Of a stretch of 64,000 nt of DNA, positions 52,886-63,995 are shown in pieces; positions within the stretch are counted from its first letter, which is position 1; every line of letters starts with the position of its first letter. The position numbers were made by a program, and so were the translations under genes. The stretch covers positions 19,017,001 to 19,081,000 of the forward strand of contig NC_073641.1 of assembly GCF_029407905.1 (NCBI RefSeq). The letters are read 5' to 3'. The stretch comes from Bubalus kerabau (lineage: Eukaryota > Chordata > Mammalia > Artiodactyla > Bovidae). The notes under the pieces are model-generated. The model saw only the letters and a program-made list of their open reading frames with translations. It was not told the DNA's origin and did not search any database.

Positions 52886-54599
52886 CGAATTATTTTGCTG
52901 CCTCCTGGATTGTATAAAAATATGGCTTCACAAACATTGAGAAATCCTTATGAGGAAACAAAACTGCAGCATCCTCTCATCTGTCATTCCCCAATGTCAT
53001 GAACTGTACTTAGTGTTTATGCCCACCCTTCCCCATCAGAGACAATGAAATCACTCTTACGGCTGTTGTTTTCCCAAGTAACAGCCTTATCATTTGTATT
53101 GCTTTGAGGAAGGCTGTGTTGGAATCACTCATCCCAAACCCCTGTTTTTCATCAATCACTTTTTGGCTGCAGAACCCCATGGAGGAGACAATATCCAAAT
53201 TGCTTTCAATCCAATAATTCACCCCAGGCAACAATAAAAAATAATGACAGCAAATTTAAACCCAAGCACTTGATGGTAAGTGACCCATGCACTGGAAGGT
53301 GAGCAACCATTTGCTGGGATCCTTGTACCACCTTAGATCTGTTTGTTTCAGAGGCTAGGCAATGGACTATGGTTGTCATCTTTGAGAGTCTTGTTTTTTC
53401 TTGGAAGTGATCCAACTACTTTCTCTGTGATCCTCTTTTTGTTTGAGCTGGGTTGGCAGGGACTCAAACTTTGTTATCTCTTTCTTCTCCTGTGGCCTGA
53501 GTGTTGAGGCCACTCAGGGCCAGAGGCATATTTTAAAATGAGACCTAGGGCTAGTCTGCCTCCTTTTGGTCAGAGCCCAGATTAGTCTGGGCAGGAGAGG
53601 CCATTCTCCTGCCCAGATTTACATCCTGGTGAGGAGCTGATCTTGATACATTTTCTTCTGACTAGTGGTCCTAATATGGACTGGAAGAGGGTCCCACAGA
53701 ACCACGTGATTCCTGATTTTCTGGGCATCCCCTTTCCTGTCAATGAATAGTGCACAGGAATGCTGTATTATGCAACAATGATTGAGTGTGCATTTGTATT
53801 GATTAGAGAAAGGCGATGAACAAGAATGGCCCCATTAAATTCCACCCTCAATAGTTGATGGATTGAGAGAGAGCTGTGGGAGAGATGGGTTTGACTTCAA
53901 CTTCTCAATACCAAAGTTACTTCAGAAACAATTTGTGGGTAAATAATACAAGTCTCCAAAATTAGTGTGCTTACTAAAAGGCAACTACACCCAAAGGAAA
54001 CATTTCTGTTTGAATTTAATTGATTTAAAATTAGCGTTCTCTTTCTCTTGATGGCTCCATTCTTGTTTACTGGGAAAACATTTGTAGCAAAACACATACT
54101 GCGTGTGTACCTGAGAATTGATATTCTCACTGGCAAATACTCTCCACCATGGAGCCTGGATACATATTTGCCTCAGAGACCTGAACCACTCTGAAGGAAC
54201 TGTTCAAGTCTCCCAAGGAAACACTATCTTTGCTTGACAAGAATGATGCTGATGTTTAAAATCACCTTTCAGATCATTCCTAAGGATGTTCCTTGCCCTC
54301 TCAAGCTACTGAACTTGTGGACAATGGCAGAAAATATTCTGTTAGGAAAATGTTACTGTTAAGCTGTATTGTTGGTTCTCCCCCTTCTTTTCCAGATTGT
54401 TGGGAACATGGAAACTAAAGGAAGACAGGATAATTGCTTGTCTAGTAAGGACTGTTTACTAGAAACAAATTTTTGTTTTCATAAACCCTCTGTTGCTTCT
54501 TCATCTGAAAGAAGGAGAATATTCTTTAGGGAATTCATAGCATGCAAAGAATTCTAAGAAATGGGTGATGGATGTACATGAACATTTTAGATAAAGGTT
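52886..54599. other. Repeat-poor non-coding stretch
   Basis: 1.7 kb without recognised mobile elements or exons. Contains the paired hairpins at 53575-53617. Small frames on either strand have no recognisable domain. Confidence 0.45.
53575..53617. repeat. Overlapping alternative hairpins
   Basis: A perfect 13-bp stem, tctgggcaggaga (53586-53598) with tctcctgcccaga (53605-53617), has a 6-nt loop. Its left arm can also pair with gcccaga at 53575-53581 across a ttag loop. The two folds exclude one another. Confidence 0.93.
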
Positions 54600-54877
54600 G
54601 TAATTTACCTTTAGTTCTTATTCGTCTAACAGTTTAAACACAAACATGTGTGTATGTGTGTGTTTCCTTTTTACAAATGTGATGCTTGTTAATTGTGGAA
54701 AATAAGAATAAATAGAAGAAAATAAATGTCAGTCTTAATCTTACTATCCAGAGGTAATTTTTTAATGTTTCCTATACCTATAACCTGCAGTGTAATATGT
54801 TAATAAAAAAGGATCCCATATATATTCTTATTCATAATTTATATTCTTTTATCATTTACATATCCTTATATCCTTTG

Positions 54878-55140
54878 CTGCTGCTGCTAAGTCGATTCAG
54901 TCGTGTCCGACTCTGTGCGACCCCATAGATGGCACAGCCCACCAGGCTCCCCCGTCCCTGGGATTCTCCAGGCAAGAACACTGGAGTGGGTTGTCATTGC
55001 CTTCTCCAATGCATGAAAGTGAAAAGTGAAAGTGAAGTCGCTCAGTCACGTCCTACTCTTAGCGACCCCATGGACTGCAGCCTTCCAGGCTCCTCCGTCC
55101 ATGGGATTTTCCAGGCAAGAGTACTGGAGTGGGGTGCCAT
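54878..55140 (-). mobile_element. BovA2 dimeric SINE
   Basis: (gct)n tail side at left, then both monomers and the linker 'gcatgaaagtgaaaagtgaa', ending 'gagtggggtgccatt'. Confidence 0.94.
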
Positions 55141-55248
55141 TTTACATAGTTTTAATTTACTTTCATTCTATTAAATGTATTTCCATGTTCCATGCTTTAC
55201 ATTATTATATTAATAGCTTTGTAAAATTTTATCATGTGGTATGTTGTT

Positions 55249-55370
55249 CCCTAGAGGAAGAAATGGCAAACCCCTCCAGTGTTCTTGCCTGGAGGATTCC
55301 ATGGACAGAGGAACCTGGTGGGCTACAATCCATAGAGTCACAAAGAGTCAGACACAACTAAACATGCATG
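55249..55370 (+). mobile_element. Bov-tA SINE, 5'-truncated
   Basis: Lacks the tRNA-like head. It runs from 'agaggaagaaatggcaaacc' to 'cagacacaactaaacatgca'. Confidence 0.9.
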
Positions 55371-55578
55371 TTGTTGTTCAGTTGCTAAGTTGTGTCCAAC
55401 TCTTTGTGACCCCATGGACTGTAGTCCACCAGGCTCCTCTGTCCATGGGTTTCTCCAGGCAAGAATATTGGAGTGGATTGCCATTTTCTCTTACAGGGGA
55501 TCTTTCTGACCCAGGGTTGAACCTGCATCTCCTGTAGTGGCAGATGTAATCTTTACCACTGAACAACCAGGAAAACCT
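55371..55578 (-). mobile_element. Bov-tA SINE
   Basis: Directly abuts the preceding SINE in opposite orientation. 'ttgttgttcagttgctaagt' to head 'ctgaacaaccaggaaaacct'. Confidence 0.92.
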
Positions 55579-55933
55579 CATCGTATGCTATACCATTCCC
55601 CTGTTGTTAAATATTTAGCATACTTTCCAATTTTTCCAAATTCTAATGTTTTGGTAAATATCCTGGAAGCTGAGCTTTGGTGTTTCTTTAAGATAAATGG
55701 CCAGAAATGGAATGTCTGAATCTATATGCAGAATTTTTAGACTTTTGCTATGTGTTGTTAAATTTCCATCCAGGTTTATTTTATCACCAGAAATCTAAGA
55801 GAGTGACTATTTCTTCAAATCTTTGCCAACATTAGGCATTTAAAAATATCTTTTCAACCCTATGGAAAATATTTAGACCACTCAAAACTGATGCAACAGT
55901 AAGAGGAACACTAACGGAAACATAATTGATGTC

Positions 55934-56881
55934 TGTTATGGACTGAATTGTGGCTTCCCCCTGCCTCAGTTTCATACTTTGAAGCTCTAAACCACCGTGT
56001 GACCATGTTTGGAGATAGACTTTTAAGGAGGTAATTAAGGTTAAATGAGGTCATAAGCATGGGGCCCTAGTCATATAGGATGAGTGTTCTTTTAAGAAGG
56101 GTAAGAGACACCAGAGAGTGCTCTATACACACAGAGAAAAGGTCATGTAAGGACATGGTGAGAAGGTGGCCCTCTGTAAGCCAGGAAGAGAGGCCTCACC
56201 AGACACCAACTTTGTGACATTGGAGGAAAGAAAGTGGGGTGTGAGAGGATGGACATATCCCGGGTCACATCTGAGCCCCTGGGATGGTCGCCAAGTGTGG
56301 ATTCTTGGCTTTGCCCAGGAAAGAATTCAAGAGTGAGCCACAGTAAAGTGAAAGAAGGTTTATTCAGGGAGGAAACATACTCCATAGACAGAGTCTGGGC
56401 CGTCTCAGAAGGTAAGAGAGGCAGGAGAGGTCCCAGGGTTATGGGGTTGTCAGTTTTTATAGGGGTGGGTAATTTCATAGGCTAATGAGTGGGAGGAGTA
56501 GCCCAGTACTTTGGGGAAGGCGTGGGGATTTCCAGGAATTGGGCCACCATCCACTTTTTGACCTTTTGTGGTCATCCTTGGAACCATCATGGTACCTGGG
56601 GAGTATCATTTAGCCTGCTGATGTGTTACAGTGAGCGTATACTGAGGCTCAAGGTCAAGTGAAAGGTGAGTCCATCACCTTGGATCTAGTTGATTCTAAT
56701 CAGTTTACATTGTGTCCTTGGACTGTGTCATTCTTCTAAAGGTTGTGCCCTGCTCCCTTCCTGTCTCAGTGAGCACCTTGATCTTTGACTTCCAGTCTCC
56801 AGAATGTGAAAGAATAAATTTCTGTTTCTTAAACCACCCAGCCTGAAAATCTTGTTGTGGCAGCCTGAGTTGACTTATACA
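55934..56881 (+). mobile_element. MLT1-type (MaLR) LTR split by a younger LTR
   Basis: Starts tgttatggactgaattgtgg. It runs through 'tttggagatagacttttaag' and 'aagccaggaagagaggcctc' to 'gacaccaactttgtgac'. It resumes at 56769 with 'caccttgatctttgacttcc', 'gaataaatttctgtttctta' and ends 'gacttatacag'. The two halves are collinear. Confidence 0.88.
56221..56768 (-). mobile_element. Solo LTR of a class I-like ERV inside MLT1
   Basis: A 548-bp block, on the minus strand starting tgagacaggaagg and ending tcctcca. TATAAAAACTG is on the minus strand at 56461-56451 and AATAAA at 56364-56359, about 90 bp downstream, as in gammaretrovirus-type LTRs. No internal viral sequence is present, so it is a solo LTR. 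Flanking TSDs are not clean (gtgacat versus gtgagca). Confidence 0.75.
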
Positions 56882-57105
56882 GTATCCTTGTAGATTCTTG
56901 GCAAAGCTCAGGCATTTGGCATGGCCAGAGATCACTAAGAGATATTTAAAAAGCACAGAAATAACACAGTGGAAACGCTGACTCGAGAACACTGAGATAA
57001 TGTAAATGGAAGTGGAACTCTGAGCTAGTGACACTACTGTTAAGGTGGTTACAGAAAGGAGTGCCTCCTGCCCCAGTCTGAAAACCATGCAGGTACCTCA
57101 TTTTG
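56882..57105. other. Unassigned interval
   Basis: No repeat or gene recognised. Confidence 0.5.
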
Positions 57106-58129
57106 CAGGCATATCTTGGAGATATTGTGGGTTTGGACCACAGCAACTTAGAGAATATCGCAATAAAGTGAGTCACACAGCTTTTTTGATTTCCCAGTGC
57201 ATGTAAAAATTATGTTTACACTATACCATAGTCTGTTGTTTGTGCAATAGCATTATCTAAAAAAAATGTACATCAGTTCAGTTCAGTTGTTCAGTCACGT
57301 CCGACTCTTTGCGACCCCATGAATCGCAGCACGCCAGGCCTCCCTGTCCATCACCAACTCCCGGAGTTCACTCAGACTCACGTCCATCAAGTCAGTGATG
57401 CCATCCAGCCATCTCATCCTCTGCCATCCCCTGCTCCTCCTGCCCCCAATCCCTCCCTGCATCAGGGTCTTTTCCAATGAGTCAACTCTTCACATGAGGT
57501 GGCCAAAGTACTGGAGTTTCAGCTTTAGCATCATTCCTTCCAAAGAAATCCCAGAGCTGATCTCCTTCAGAATGGACTGGTTGGATCTCCTTGCAGTCCA
57601 AGGGACTCTCAAGAGTCTTCTCCAACACCACAATTCAAAAGCATCAATTCTTTGGCGCTCAGCCTTCTTCACAGTCCAACTCTCACATCCATACATGACC
57701 ACAGGAAAAACCATAGCCTTGACTAGATGAACCTTTGTTGGCAAAGTAATGTCTCTGCTTTTGAATATGCTATCTAGGTTGGTCATAACTTTCCTTCCAA
57801 GGAGCAAGCGTCTTTTAATTAGCATTATCTAAAAAAAAGTACATACCTTAATTAAAAATACTTTTATTGCTAAAAAAAAAGTCAAATCAGTAGTAACATT
57901 AAACATTATTGATCATGGATCACCATAACAAATATAAAAGGAATGAAAAAATTTGAATTATTGCAAAATCACCAAAATGTGACACAAAGACACAAAGTAA
58001 ACAAATACTATTGGAAAAATAGCACTGACCGACTTGTTCAACACAAGCTTGCTATGAACCTTCAATTTGTAAAAAGCTTAGTATCTGCAAAGCAAAATAA
58101 AGCAAAATGCAATAAAACAAGGTATGCCC
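57106..58129. mobile_element. Tigger1-like DNA transposon, internally deleted, carrying BovB
   Basis: The left terminal repeat 'caggcatatcttggagatat' (57106) and right terminus 'gcaataaaacaaggtatgcc' form diverged inverted repeats. Inner words 'cagtgcatgtaaaaattatg' and 'caccaaaatgtgacacaaag' match Tigger1 ends. After removing BovB about 450 bp remain, so the transposase gene is absent and the element is non-autonomous. Confidence 0.85.
57274..57819 (-). mobile_element. BovB LINE, 546 bp, with about 25-bp TSD
   Basis: The minus frame entering from about 57825 down to 57490 reads the end of the BovB reverse transcriptase and the C-terminus (MVFPVVMYGCESWTVKKAE, RRLLRVPWTARRSNQSI). It is the most intact BovB coding piece in the window, but the protein is only a C-terminal fragment. 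The TSD tagcattatctaaaaaaaa(t)gtacat is at 57248-57273 and 57820-57844, one indel apart. Confidence 0.95.
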
Positions 58130-58609
58130 ATATTTATTTATTTTTTAAATAGAATTGAAAGGGCTCCTGCCTGTAGTGCAGCAGAGTTGAGAGCTTTTCC
58201 TTTTATTTCCTCCTGTTATTCTGGCTACCCTTGCCTAAGAAAAATCTCTATATAACCTAATATAATATCCATATTTTACTGATATAAGTCCCCTATATGT
58301 CAAACATACATAAACTCGTTGGTGTTTTAGGCACATATTTCATAGAAGAACTGATTGTGACCCACTGCATGACCTCATTTTCCTCAACTGTAATTTAAGG
58401 AGGTTGGGAAATATCAGTGAGTTTTAAATTTGTGCTTTGAATAATACCTAAATGCTTGATTCTCCTCTGGGGCAGTATCAGTTGGACTGTGGGACTGGGG
58501 TTGGTTGTGGTATAAATGTAGCTGAGATCTGGTACCCTCTCCTTCCTTGCTTTAAAAGAACAGCTCTGCTGTTTATTTGTTACGTATGATTTTATTTGGA
58601 GAAAAGATC
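58130..58609. other. Non-coding, nothing recognised
   Basis: Apparently unique sequence up to the MLT1 start at 58610. Confidence 0.5.
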
Positions 58610-59176
58610 TGTTATGGACAGGCTTCCCTGGTGGCTCAGATGGTAAAGAATGCAATGCAGGAGACCAAGGCTTGCTCCCTAGGTTAGGAAGATCCCCTGG
58701 AGAAGGGAATGGCTACCCACTCCAGTATTCTTGCCTGGAGAAGTTCATGGACAGGGAAGCCTGGTGGGCTACAGTCCATAGTGTCACAAAGAGTCAGACA
58801 CAACTGAACGACTAACACTTTTTTCACTTTTATGTTATGGACTGAACATTTGTTTCTCCCTAAAATTCATATGTCGAAATCCTCACTTTCAAAATGATGG
58901 TTTTTTGGAGGTGGGACCTTTGGGAGGTACATAGGTAATGAAAATAAAGTGCTCATGAATGAGATTATTTGTATCTTTAAAAAGGGGACCCCAGAGAGCT
59001 CTCCTGCTCTTTTCTACCATGTGAGGATACAATGAAAAGATTGGCATCTGCAGCCCAGAACTTGACCGTGTTGATGCCCTGATCTTGGACTTCCGGTCTC
59101 TAGAACTGTGAGAAATCAATGTCTATTGTTTCCAAGTCACTCAGTCTGTGGTACTTTATTATAACAGCTTGCAATA
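58610..59176 (+). mobile_element. MLT1-type (MaLR) LTR hit by a SINE at its start
   Basis: 'tgttatggactgaacatttg', 'ttttggaggtgggacctttg', 'ccccagagagctctcctgct', 'ctgatcttggacttccggtc' and 'ggtactttattataacagc' are MLT1 landmarks in order. A Bov-tA at 58620-58832 duplicated the first 10 bases. Confidence 0.87.
58620..58832 (+). mobile_element. Bov-tA SINE with TSDs
   Basis: 'aggcttccctggtggctcag' to 'gactaacacttttttcactt'. The exact 10-bp TSD tgttatggac (58610-58619 and 58833-58842) is the first 10 bases of the host LTR. Part of the head after 'gtaaagaat' is deleted. Confidence 0.95.
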
Positions 59177-59787
59177 ATTAAGTTCTTTCATCTTAAAGGA
59201 CTTAAAATCTTAGGACAGGCTGATATTAAGTTTCCTTCCAGTTGTAATTCTGTAATCTCTAAAATTTATTACTTGTTTAAGACTTTGCATAGTTTATAAC
59301 ACTCTTAAACATACATATTCTTATCTAGTCTATTCACTGTCTATTCACTCCTTGAAATAGTGTGGAGGTATACCATCACTCTGATTTCATATACTTAGTT
59401 ATATTAAGTGACTTCTCAAGGTCTTACAACTAGATAGAACTAGAATTTAAACTCAGATCTTCTGACTCTGAACTTCATTATTTCCCCACTACTCCTGTGA
59501 GAAGGAGCTATGAGTTACGTTCTTAGAAGCTATAAGGAAAATAAGGAATAGAATAATCCTAATATTTAAAAGTCCAATTAAAAAGTACAGTAAGGTACAT
59601 GTGTTTTTATTTTTCAAAATATGATTCTTTAAGATTGTTTTTCCATTTATTCATCATTGTTTTTAATCTTGGTAAGAGGTATGTCTTTTTGGACATGGGG
59701 TCTATAGTGGTCATGACTGTGAATCTATTGAGTTTGAATAGAAGGCCATCATTTTAAGAACTGCAGATGTGGACTTGGGCAGACATG
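59177..59787 (+). mobile_element. MIR SINE with flanking unique DNA
   Basis: 59255-59490 follows MIR ('ctttgcatagtttataacac', 'agtgacttctcaaggtctta', 'aatttaaactcagatcttct'). 59491-59787 has no recognised feature. Confidence 0.6.
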
Positions 59788-60028
59788 AATTGGGAGTTTG
59801 GGACTGATGTATGTGTACTGCCAGATATAAAGCAGATAGTGGGAACTACTGTTTAGCACAGGGAGCTTAGCTTGGTGTTCTGTGGTGACCTAGTTGGATG
59901 GGATGGGCGGGGGTGGGAGGGAGGGGATATATGAATACTTACAACTGATTCACTTTGTTGTATAGCAAAAACTAATACAACATTGTAAAGCAACTCTATC
60001 TCCAATAAAAATGAAAAAATAAAAAAAT
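59788..60028 (+). mobile_element. L1 LINE 3' UTR fragment
   Basis: 'ttgggagtttgggactgatg', 'gtttagcacagggagctt', the G-rich 'gggcgggggtgggagggagg', 'ctgattcactttgttgtat' and the tail 'ctccaataaaaatg'. Confidence 0.85.
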
Positions 60029-61024
60029 AATTCTATTAATCAACAAACTCTAATTACAAATAAGGATTCCAAGGGAAAAGGTTTCCTGAGTTTTGACTTG
60101 GCACACTTAACATTTAGGAACTGGCAAACATTATCTCTTCCCAAAATGCTTAAGACCTCTCTTTTCCAGTCTTCATATCTTCTTCATATCCAATAACAAA
60201 TTATGCTTTCCTCTCTTCAGTTCCATCAGCTTTTATTTCATGAAATATAAATTTTGCATATTGTCAAAGGATCTACTTTATTATACTCACTTAAGCAGAC
60301 TGTTTTCCAATTTCTACCTACACCCACATGAATTGACTAGAAGAGCCTTCATTGTCCTTCACCAGAGTCCTTCAATTTGGATGTTAGTCTGTTTACTGCT
60401 CAAAAACGGCTGTCTTTGAACTAAATCCTTGTTAGCTGACAGTGACTCTTCTGTGCTGCTTACCTATTTTTGGAATAAGATTGTTGTACTTCAGGGCCCC
60501 TCATAACACTCTGCTGCAGAAAAGACTGCTGTTCTTTCATTTACTTTCTGTAGAGCCATAAGCAGGCCCATTGAACACAGAGTAGTCCCTGTCTCTGACT
60601 GTGCCTCTTTCTGTCCTCATCTCTGCCTTTCTGTCTCCTTTGCTCTTTCTCTCACCTCTTCAACACTTGCATTCCCAATCCTGGCTGCAGGGAGCTTGAA
60701 GAAGAAACCAGAATTCAGCTCTGATTTGTCATTTCTCTGGAACACTTGGTAGGAAGCATGGTATGTGTCCCAGAGATGGATGTACATTTTCCCTCTCCTG
60801 AATTTGGAATAATCAAAGGAGGCATTCCTCCATTCATTGAGAGAGCAAAAGCCTGCAGCCAAATATATCTTCTGATTTTATGGATGCACAAACCCGCAAA
60901 AGCTTAATGGAAAGGAACTTGGAAGGAAAGGAAGATGGTCAAATTGCTTTAGGCGCCCTGCTTGATGACTTTTAGGTACTGGATACATGTGTCAATTTGT
61001 GTGAGAGATTTAATGGTTTCCCTT
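60029..61024. other. Unique non-coding DNA
   Basis: No repeat recognised. An 81-codon minus frame at 60862-60617 starts MAAGFCSLNEWRNASFDYSK. I do not recognise it and regard it as chance. Confidence 0.45.
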
Positions 61025-61135
61025 TATGACACTGTTAATCATCATAATTATAGTAACTTACATCTGTGTAGTGCTTTACAGTTTTCAAAGCATTTTTATA
61101 TCCATTATCTAATCAGGTCTCACAACAAACTGGGG
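61025..61135 (+). mobile_element. MIR-type SINE fragment
   Basis: 'catctgtgtagtgctttaca', 'tttatatccattatctaatc' and 'ggtctcacaacaaactgggg' match the MIR core. Confidence 0.7.
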
Positions 61136-62751
61136 AACATACACTTGCCAAAAGAATGGTCTTTTTGCTGGGAAAGCCATTGTTCTTGAGCATGCATCTT
61201 CAAGAAGGGATGCATGAAGAATGTCGGGGGAGAAAGGAAATACCGAGCCAGGGAAAGTCAGCTGAATCGAGGGACTGGGCAGATTATCACCCTGTGCCTG
61301 GGAGTAACAAACCTTAAATCAATATAATAAAGCATCACTTTAGTCCCATTGAATCACTTTGCTGAACAAAGGGTTACATCCTACACACCAGCCCTGAATT
61401 TGCACATTTCTGACCCAGAGTGTCAGTGGGAGCTTCCTTGTCTCACCCACTGATATCAATCTTCACCTAGTTCTTATTATTAAGTACATGATTTCCTTAG
61501 CAATTGCTTCAGCTCTAGAAGACTTTAACTTTCCAAAAACTTATAGCTTAGTTCCTCCAGATGAGGCTTCTGGTGATTGGAACAACTCCCATGTTTTTCT
61601 TTCTTGTAGGCAGCTGTAATGTAGTCCCAAAACTCTATGTAACCTATAGTTATAAGCAATGAAACACTGAAACTCTCCTAATTCCTCTCTCTCCTATGTG
61701 AACATCTCTTGCTTCTCCAACCCTGTAACATAGACAGGTAACTACTAGCAGTTCTTACAGATGAGAAAACTGTGTTAGGAAGTTACATCATTAGCTCACA
61801 TATAGTTTGGTGGAGCCAGGAGTGGTACTAAGATCATGTAGCTCCCAAGTCAGTTATTCTTCCACCGTATAGTAGAATACTATACAGTGCCCCTTCTTCC
61901 CTTTATCCTTTTCAAAAGCTTCCAGAAACAGGCAAAAATGCCAATTTTTTTTCCCAAAAAAATTGCTTATTAGTTAGCCATTTTATAAAACCACTTCAGC
62001 TTGAAGGCCTTCAAGAGTCAAAGTGAAAACATGTTTATCATTAGATTTTCTTTCCAGTCCATCATCCTCTTCTCTAGGAACTGTCTTCCCAGGGTGAATC
62101 CTAACAGCCATGAGTATAGTGCATGACCTTTCCTTTTTCTCGTGGCTGCTTAGGAAACAGGTGAGCCTAAGCAGGATAGAGCAAATTGTCTTTCCTTGAA
62201 ATTTAGAATTGGAATGAATGATGCTAGTTATTCATTTTATAGGTCATTGGAATTGAGAACAATTAATCTCTGAGACTGTGGCCCCCAGCTGTATATACAG
62301 GAAACAGAAGTTAGAAAAGAAAGAAATAGGGAGTGAGAAGCCACATGACCCTGGAGGAACAGAGGTAGGCAGGCAGCAGAGACTCTTCTTAACTGCTTTT
62401 TAGTTCCTGGCTCCAGGCATACAAGCGGCCAGCCCCCATTGTAATTGCTGACTTTGGAGAGTATGAGGCACTGCAGGAGTCTTTTAATTCTTGTTTTTGC
62501 TTGAGTTATGTTGAAGAGGATTTGTAAAACTTGTCATGCAAAGAGCTTTAACTTGGGTGTTCTGAAAACTGCTTTCTGGAATTTTTCACTCAAGGAATTT
62601 TTGTCACTGGTCAGGTATAGAAAATATTCTGCCCCCAGCCATTGCCATGGCTTGCACACCCCAAGCCGCACACATCCCCAAGTGTACATGTGTCCATGTA
62701 TACACCTCCTGTGGCCTCTGCCGAGCTGTGTGGCCAGGAGCCGGCATTCTT
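61136..62751. other. Mostly unique DNA with one MIR remnant
   Basis: 61735-61900 resembles a MIR 3' half ('tcttacagatgagaaaactg', 'ggtggagccaggagtggtac'). The remainder holds nothing I recognise. Small open frames lack domains. Confidence 0.45.
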
Positions 62752-62762
62752 CAGCTCTGCTG

Positions 62763-63025
62763 CTAAGTCACTTCAGTTGTGTCTGACTCTGTGCAACCCC
62801 ATAGATGGCAGCCCACCAGGCTCCCCTGTCCCTGGGATTCTCCAGGCAAGAACACTGGAGTGGGTTGCCATTTCCTTCTCCAATGCATGAAAGTGAAAAG
62901 TGAAAGTGAAGTCGCTCAGTCGTGTCCGACCCTCAGCGACTCCATGGACTGCAGCCTTCCAGGCTGCTCCGTCCATGGGATTTTCCAGGCAAGAGTACTG
63001 GAGTGGGGTGCCATTGCCTTCTCCA
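62763..63025 (-). mobile_element. BovA2 dimeric SINE with TSDs
   Basis: Both monomers and the linker are intact, ending 'gccattgccttctccac'. The exact 11-bp TSD is cagctctgctg (62752-62762 and 63026-63036). Confidence 0.96.
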
Positions 63026-63036
63026 CAGCTCTGCTG

Positions 63037-63974
63037 ACCTCACCTTTCTCTTCATCCTGAAGCTCCTAGTGAAGAGGGCAGCCTCCAGCTGATACTTAAT
63101 TTCTCCTCTGTGACCCCCTCCCATCATTCCCTTTGCCGCTGCATGCCCATATCCTTCTTCATTCCAGACGCCCTGTCACTCATTGTTTGCTAATGACTAG
63201 TTGGCAGGCATAGAGAAGAGAAGTGGCAGCCAGCCTGGCCTTCAGACTGGAAAGAAGCATGTTTTTCTAGAGAATGAAATTTGGTAAGAAGCACGTTCCA
63301 GCATTGAATATTTCTCTTCCAAAGTCCTGCTGGGCTCCTTCTGTCTCCTACAGTCTGTGCTTTCCTTGTCACTTCCTCCCATCTTCTTCCCAGATGGAGA
63401 CTGGCAGGGCCCCTTCGATTGGGGTTGGGGCTCCTCAAAGGCCAGTGTGGGCTCTGGCGGAGACTCTAATATGATCTTGGGGAAGCAAACTATTAGAATA
63501 ATTATAATCATAGGAAAATAATAGACTGCTATTTGGAAACCTTGGAAGCCTTTTCAGATTTTTCTAGAGAAAACCAGTAATTAGCAAGAAATACCAACTT
63601 CTATCTGATAGCTATTCAAAGAGAAGCCTCCTGAACTTTTAAAATGAACTTATCCTTGTCTTGGATTCAGTATTTGTTCCAGAGAAGGATGGGTCTCTTG
63701 ACACCAATTTCTGTCATTAATTTCAAATCTCCCCTGGGGAATGGTCCACCTATCTTCCTCCCTCCAGAGCTCCTAAAAGCTGGGCATCTGGGACCAGCCC
63801 TCTGAGAGGGACCTTATCTTGTCCCTAGAGAGAATAATGTTGCAAACTTCAACAACAGTGCTGATTATTTTTTATTCACCATATACCATGTAGTCTTTGA
63901 AAACCCGGGAAAATGCTGTTCAGGTTTTCACAGTCATCTTGCTTCTCAGCCAGAAGAGGGCACTGTGTCCCTGA
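63037..63974. other. Unique non-coding DNA
   Basis: Nothing recognised except low-complexity CT-rich patches. Confidence 0.5.
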
Positions 63975-63995
63975 TTTTTTTTTTTTTTTTTTTTT
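63975..63995. repeat. Poly(T) run at window end
   Basis: 21 T residues, possibly the poly(A) tail of a minus-strand retroposon that continues beyond the window. Confidence 0.85.

Larger units (their letters stand above)
54600..55850 (-). mobile_element. Old L1M LINE fragment, interrupted by three SINEs
   Basis: AT-rich blocks before 54878, between 55141 and 55248, and after 55579 follow antisense L1 ORF2 and 3' words ('ccatgttccatgctttac', 'agatttctggtgataaaata' on the minus strand, 'tcaaatctttgccaacatta'). Assignment is moderate. Confidence 0.5.

Noticed and set aside
57490..57825. 111-codon frame as a host gene
   Set aside because: It matches the BovB reverse-transcriptase C-terminus and lies inside a TSD-bounded BovB insertion.
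60617..60862. 81-codon minus frame MAAGFCSLNEW..
   Set aside because: No recognisable domain and no supporting transcript signals. Length is within chance expectation.
62773..63127. Several 60-90 codon frames with LGFSRQEYWSGLPFPSPGDL-like text, here and at many other places
   Set aside because: This is the conceptual translation of Bov-tA/BovA2 SINEs and recurs at nearly every copy. It is not a gene family.
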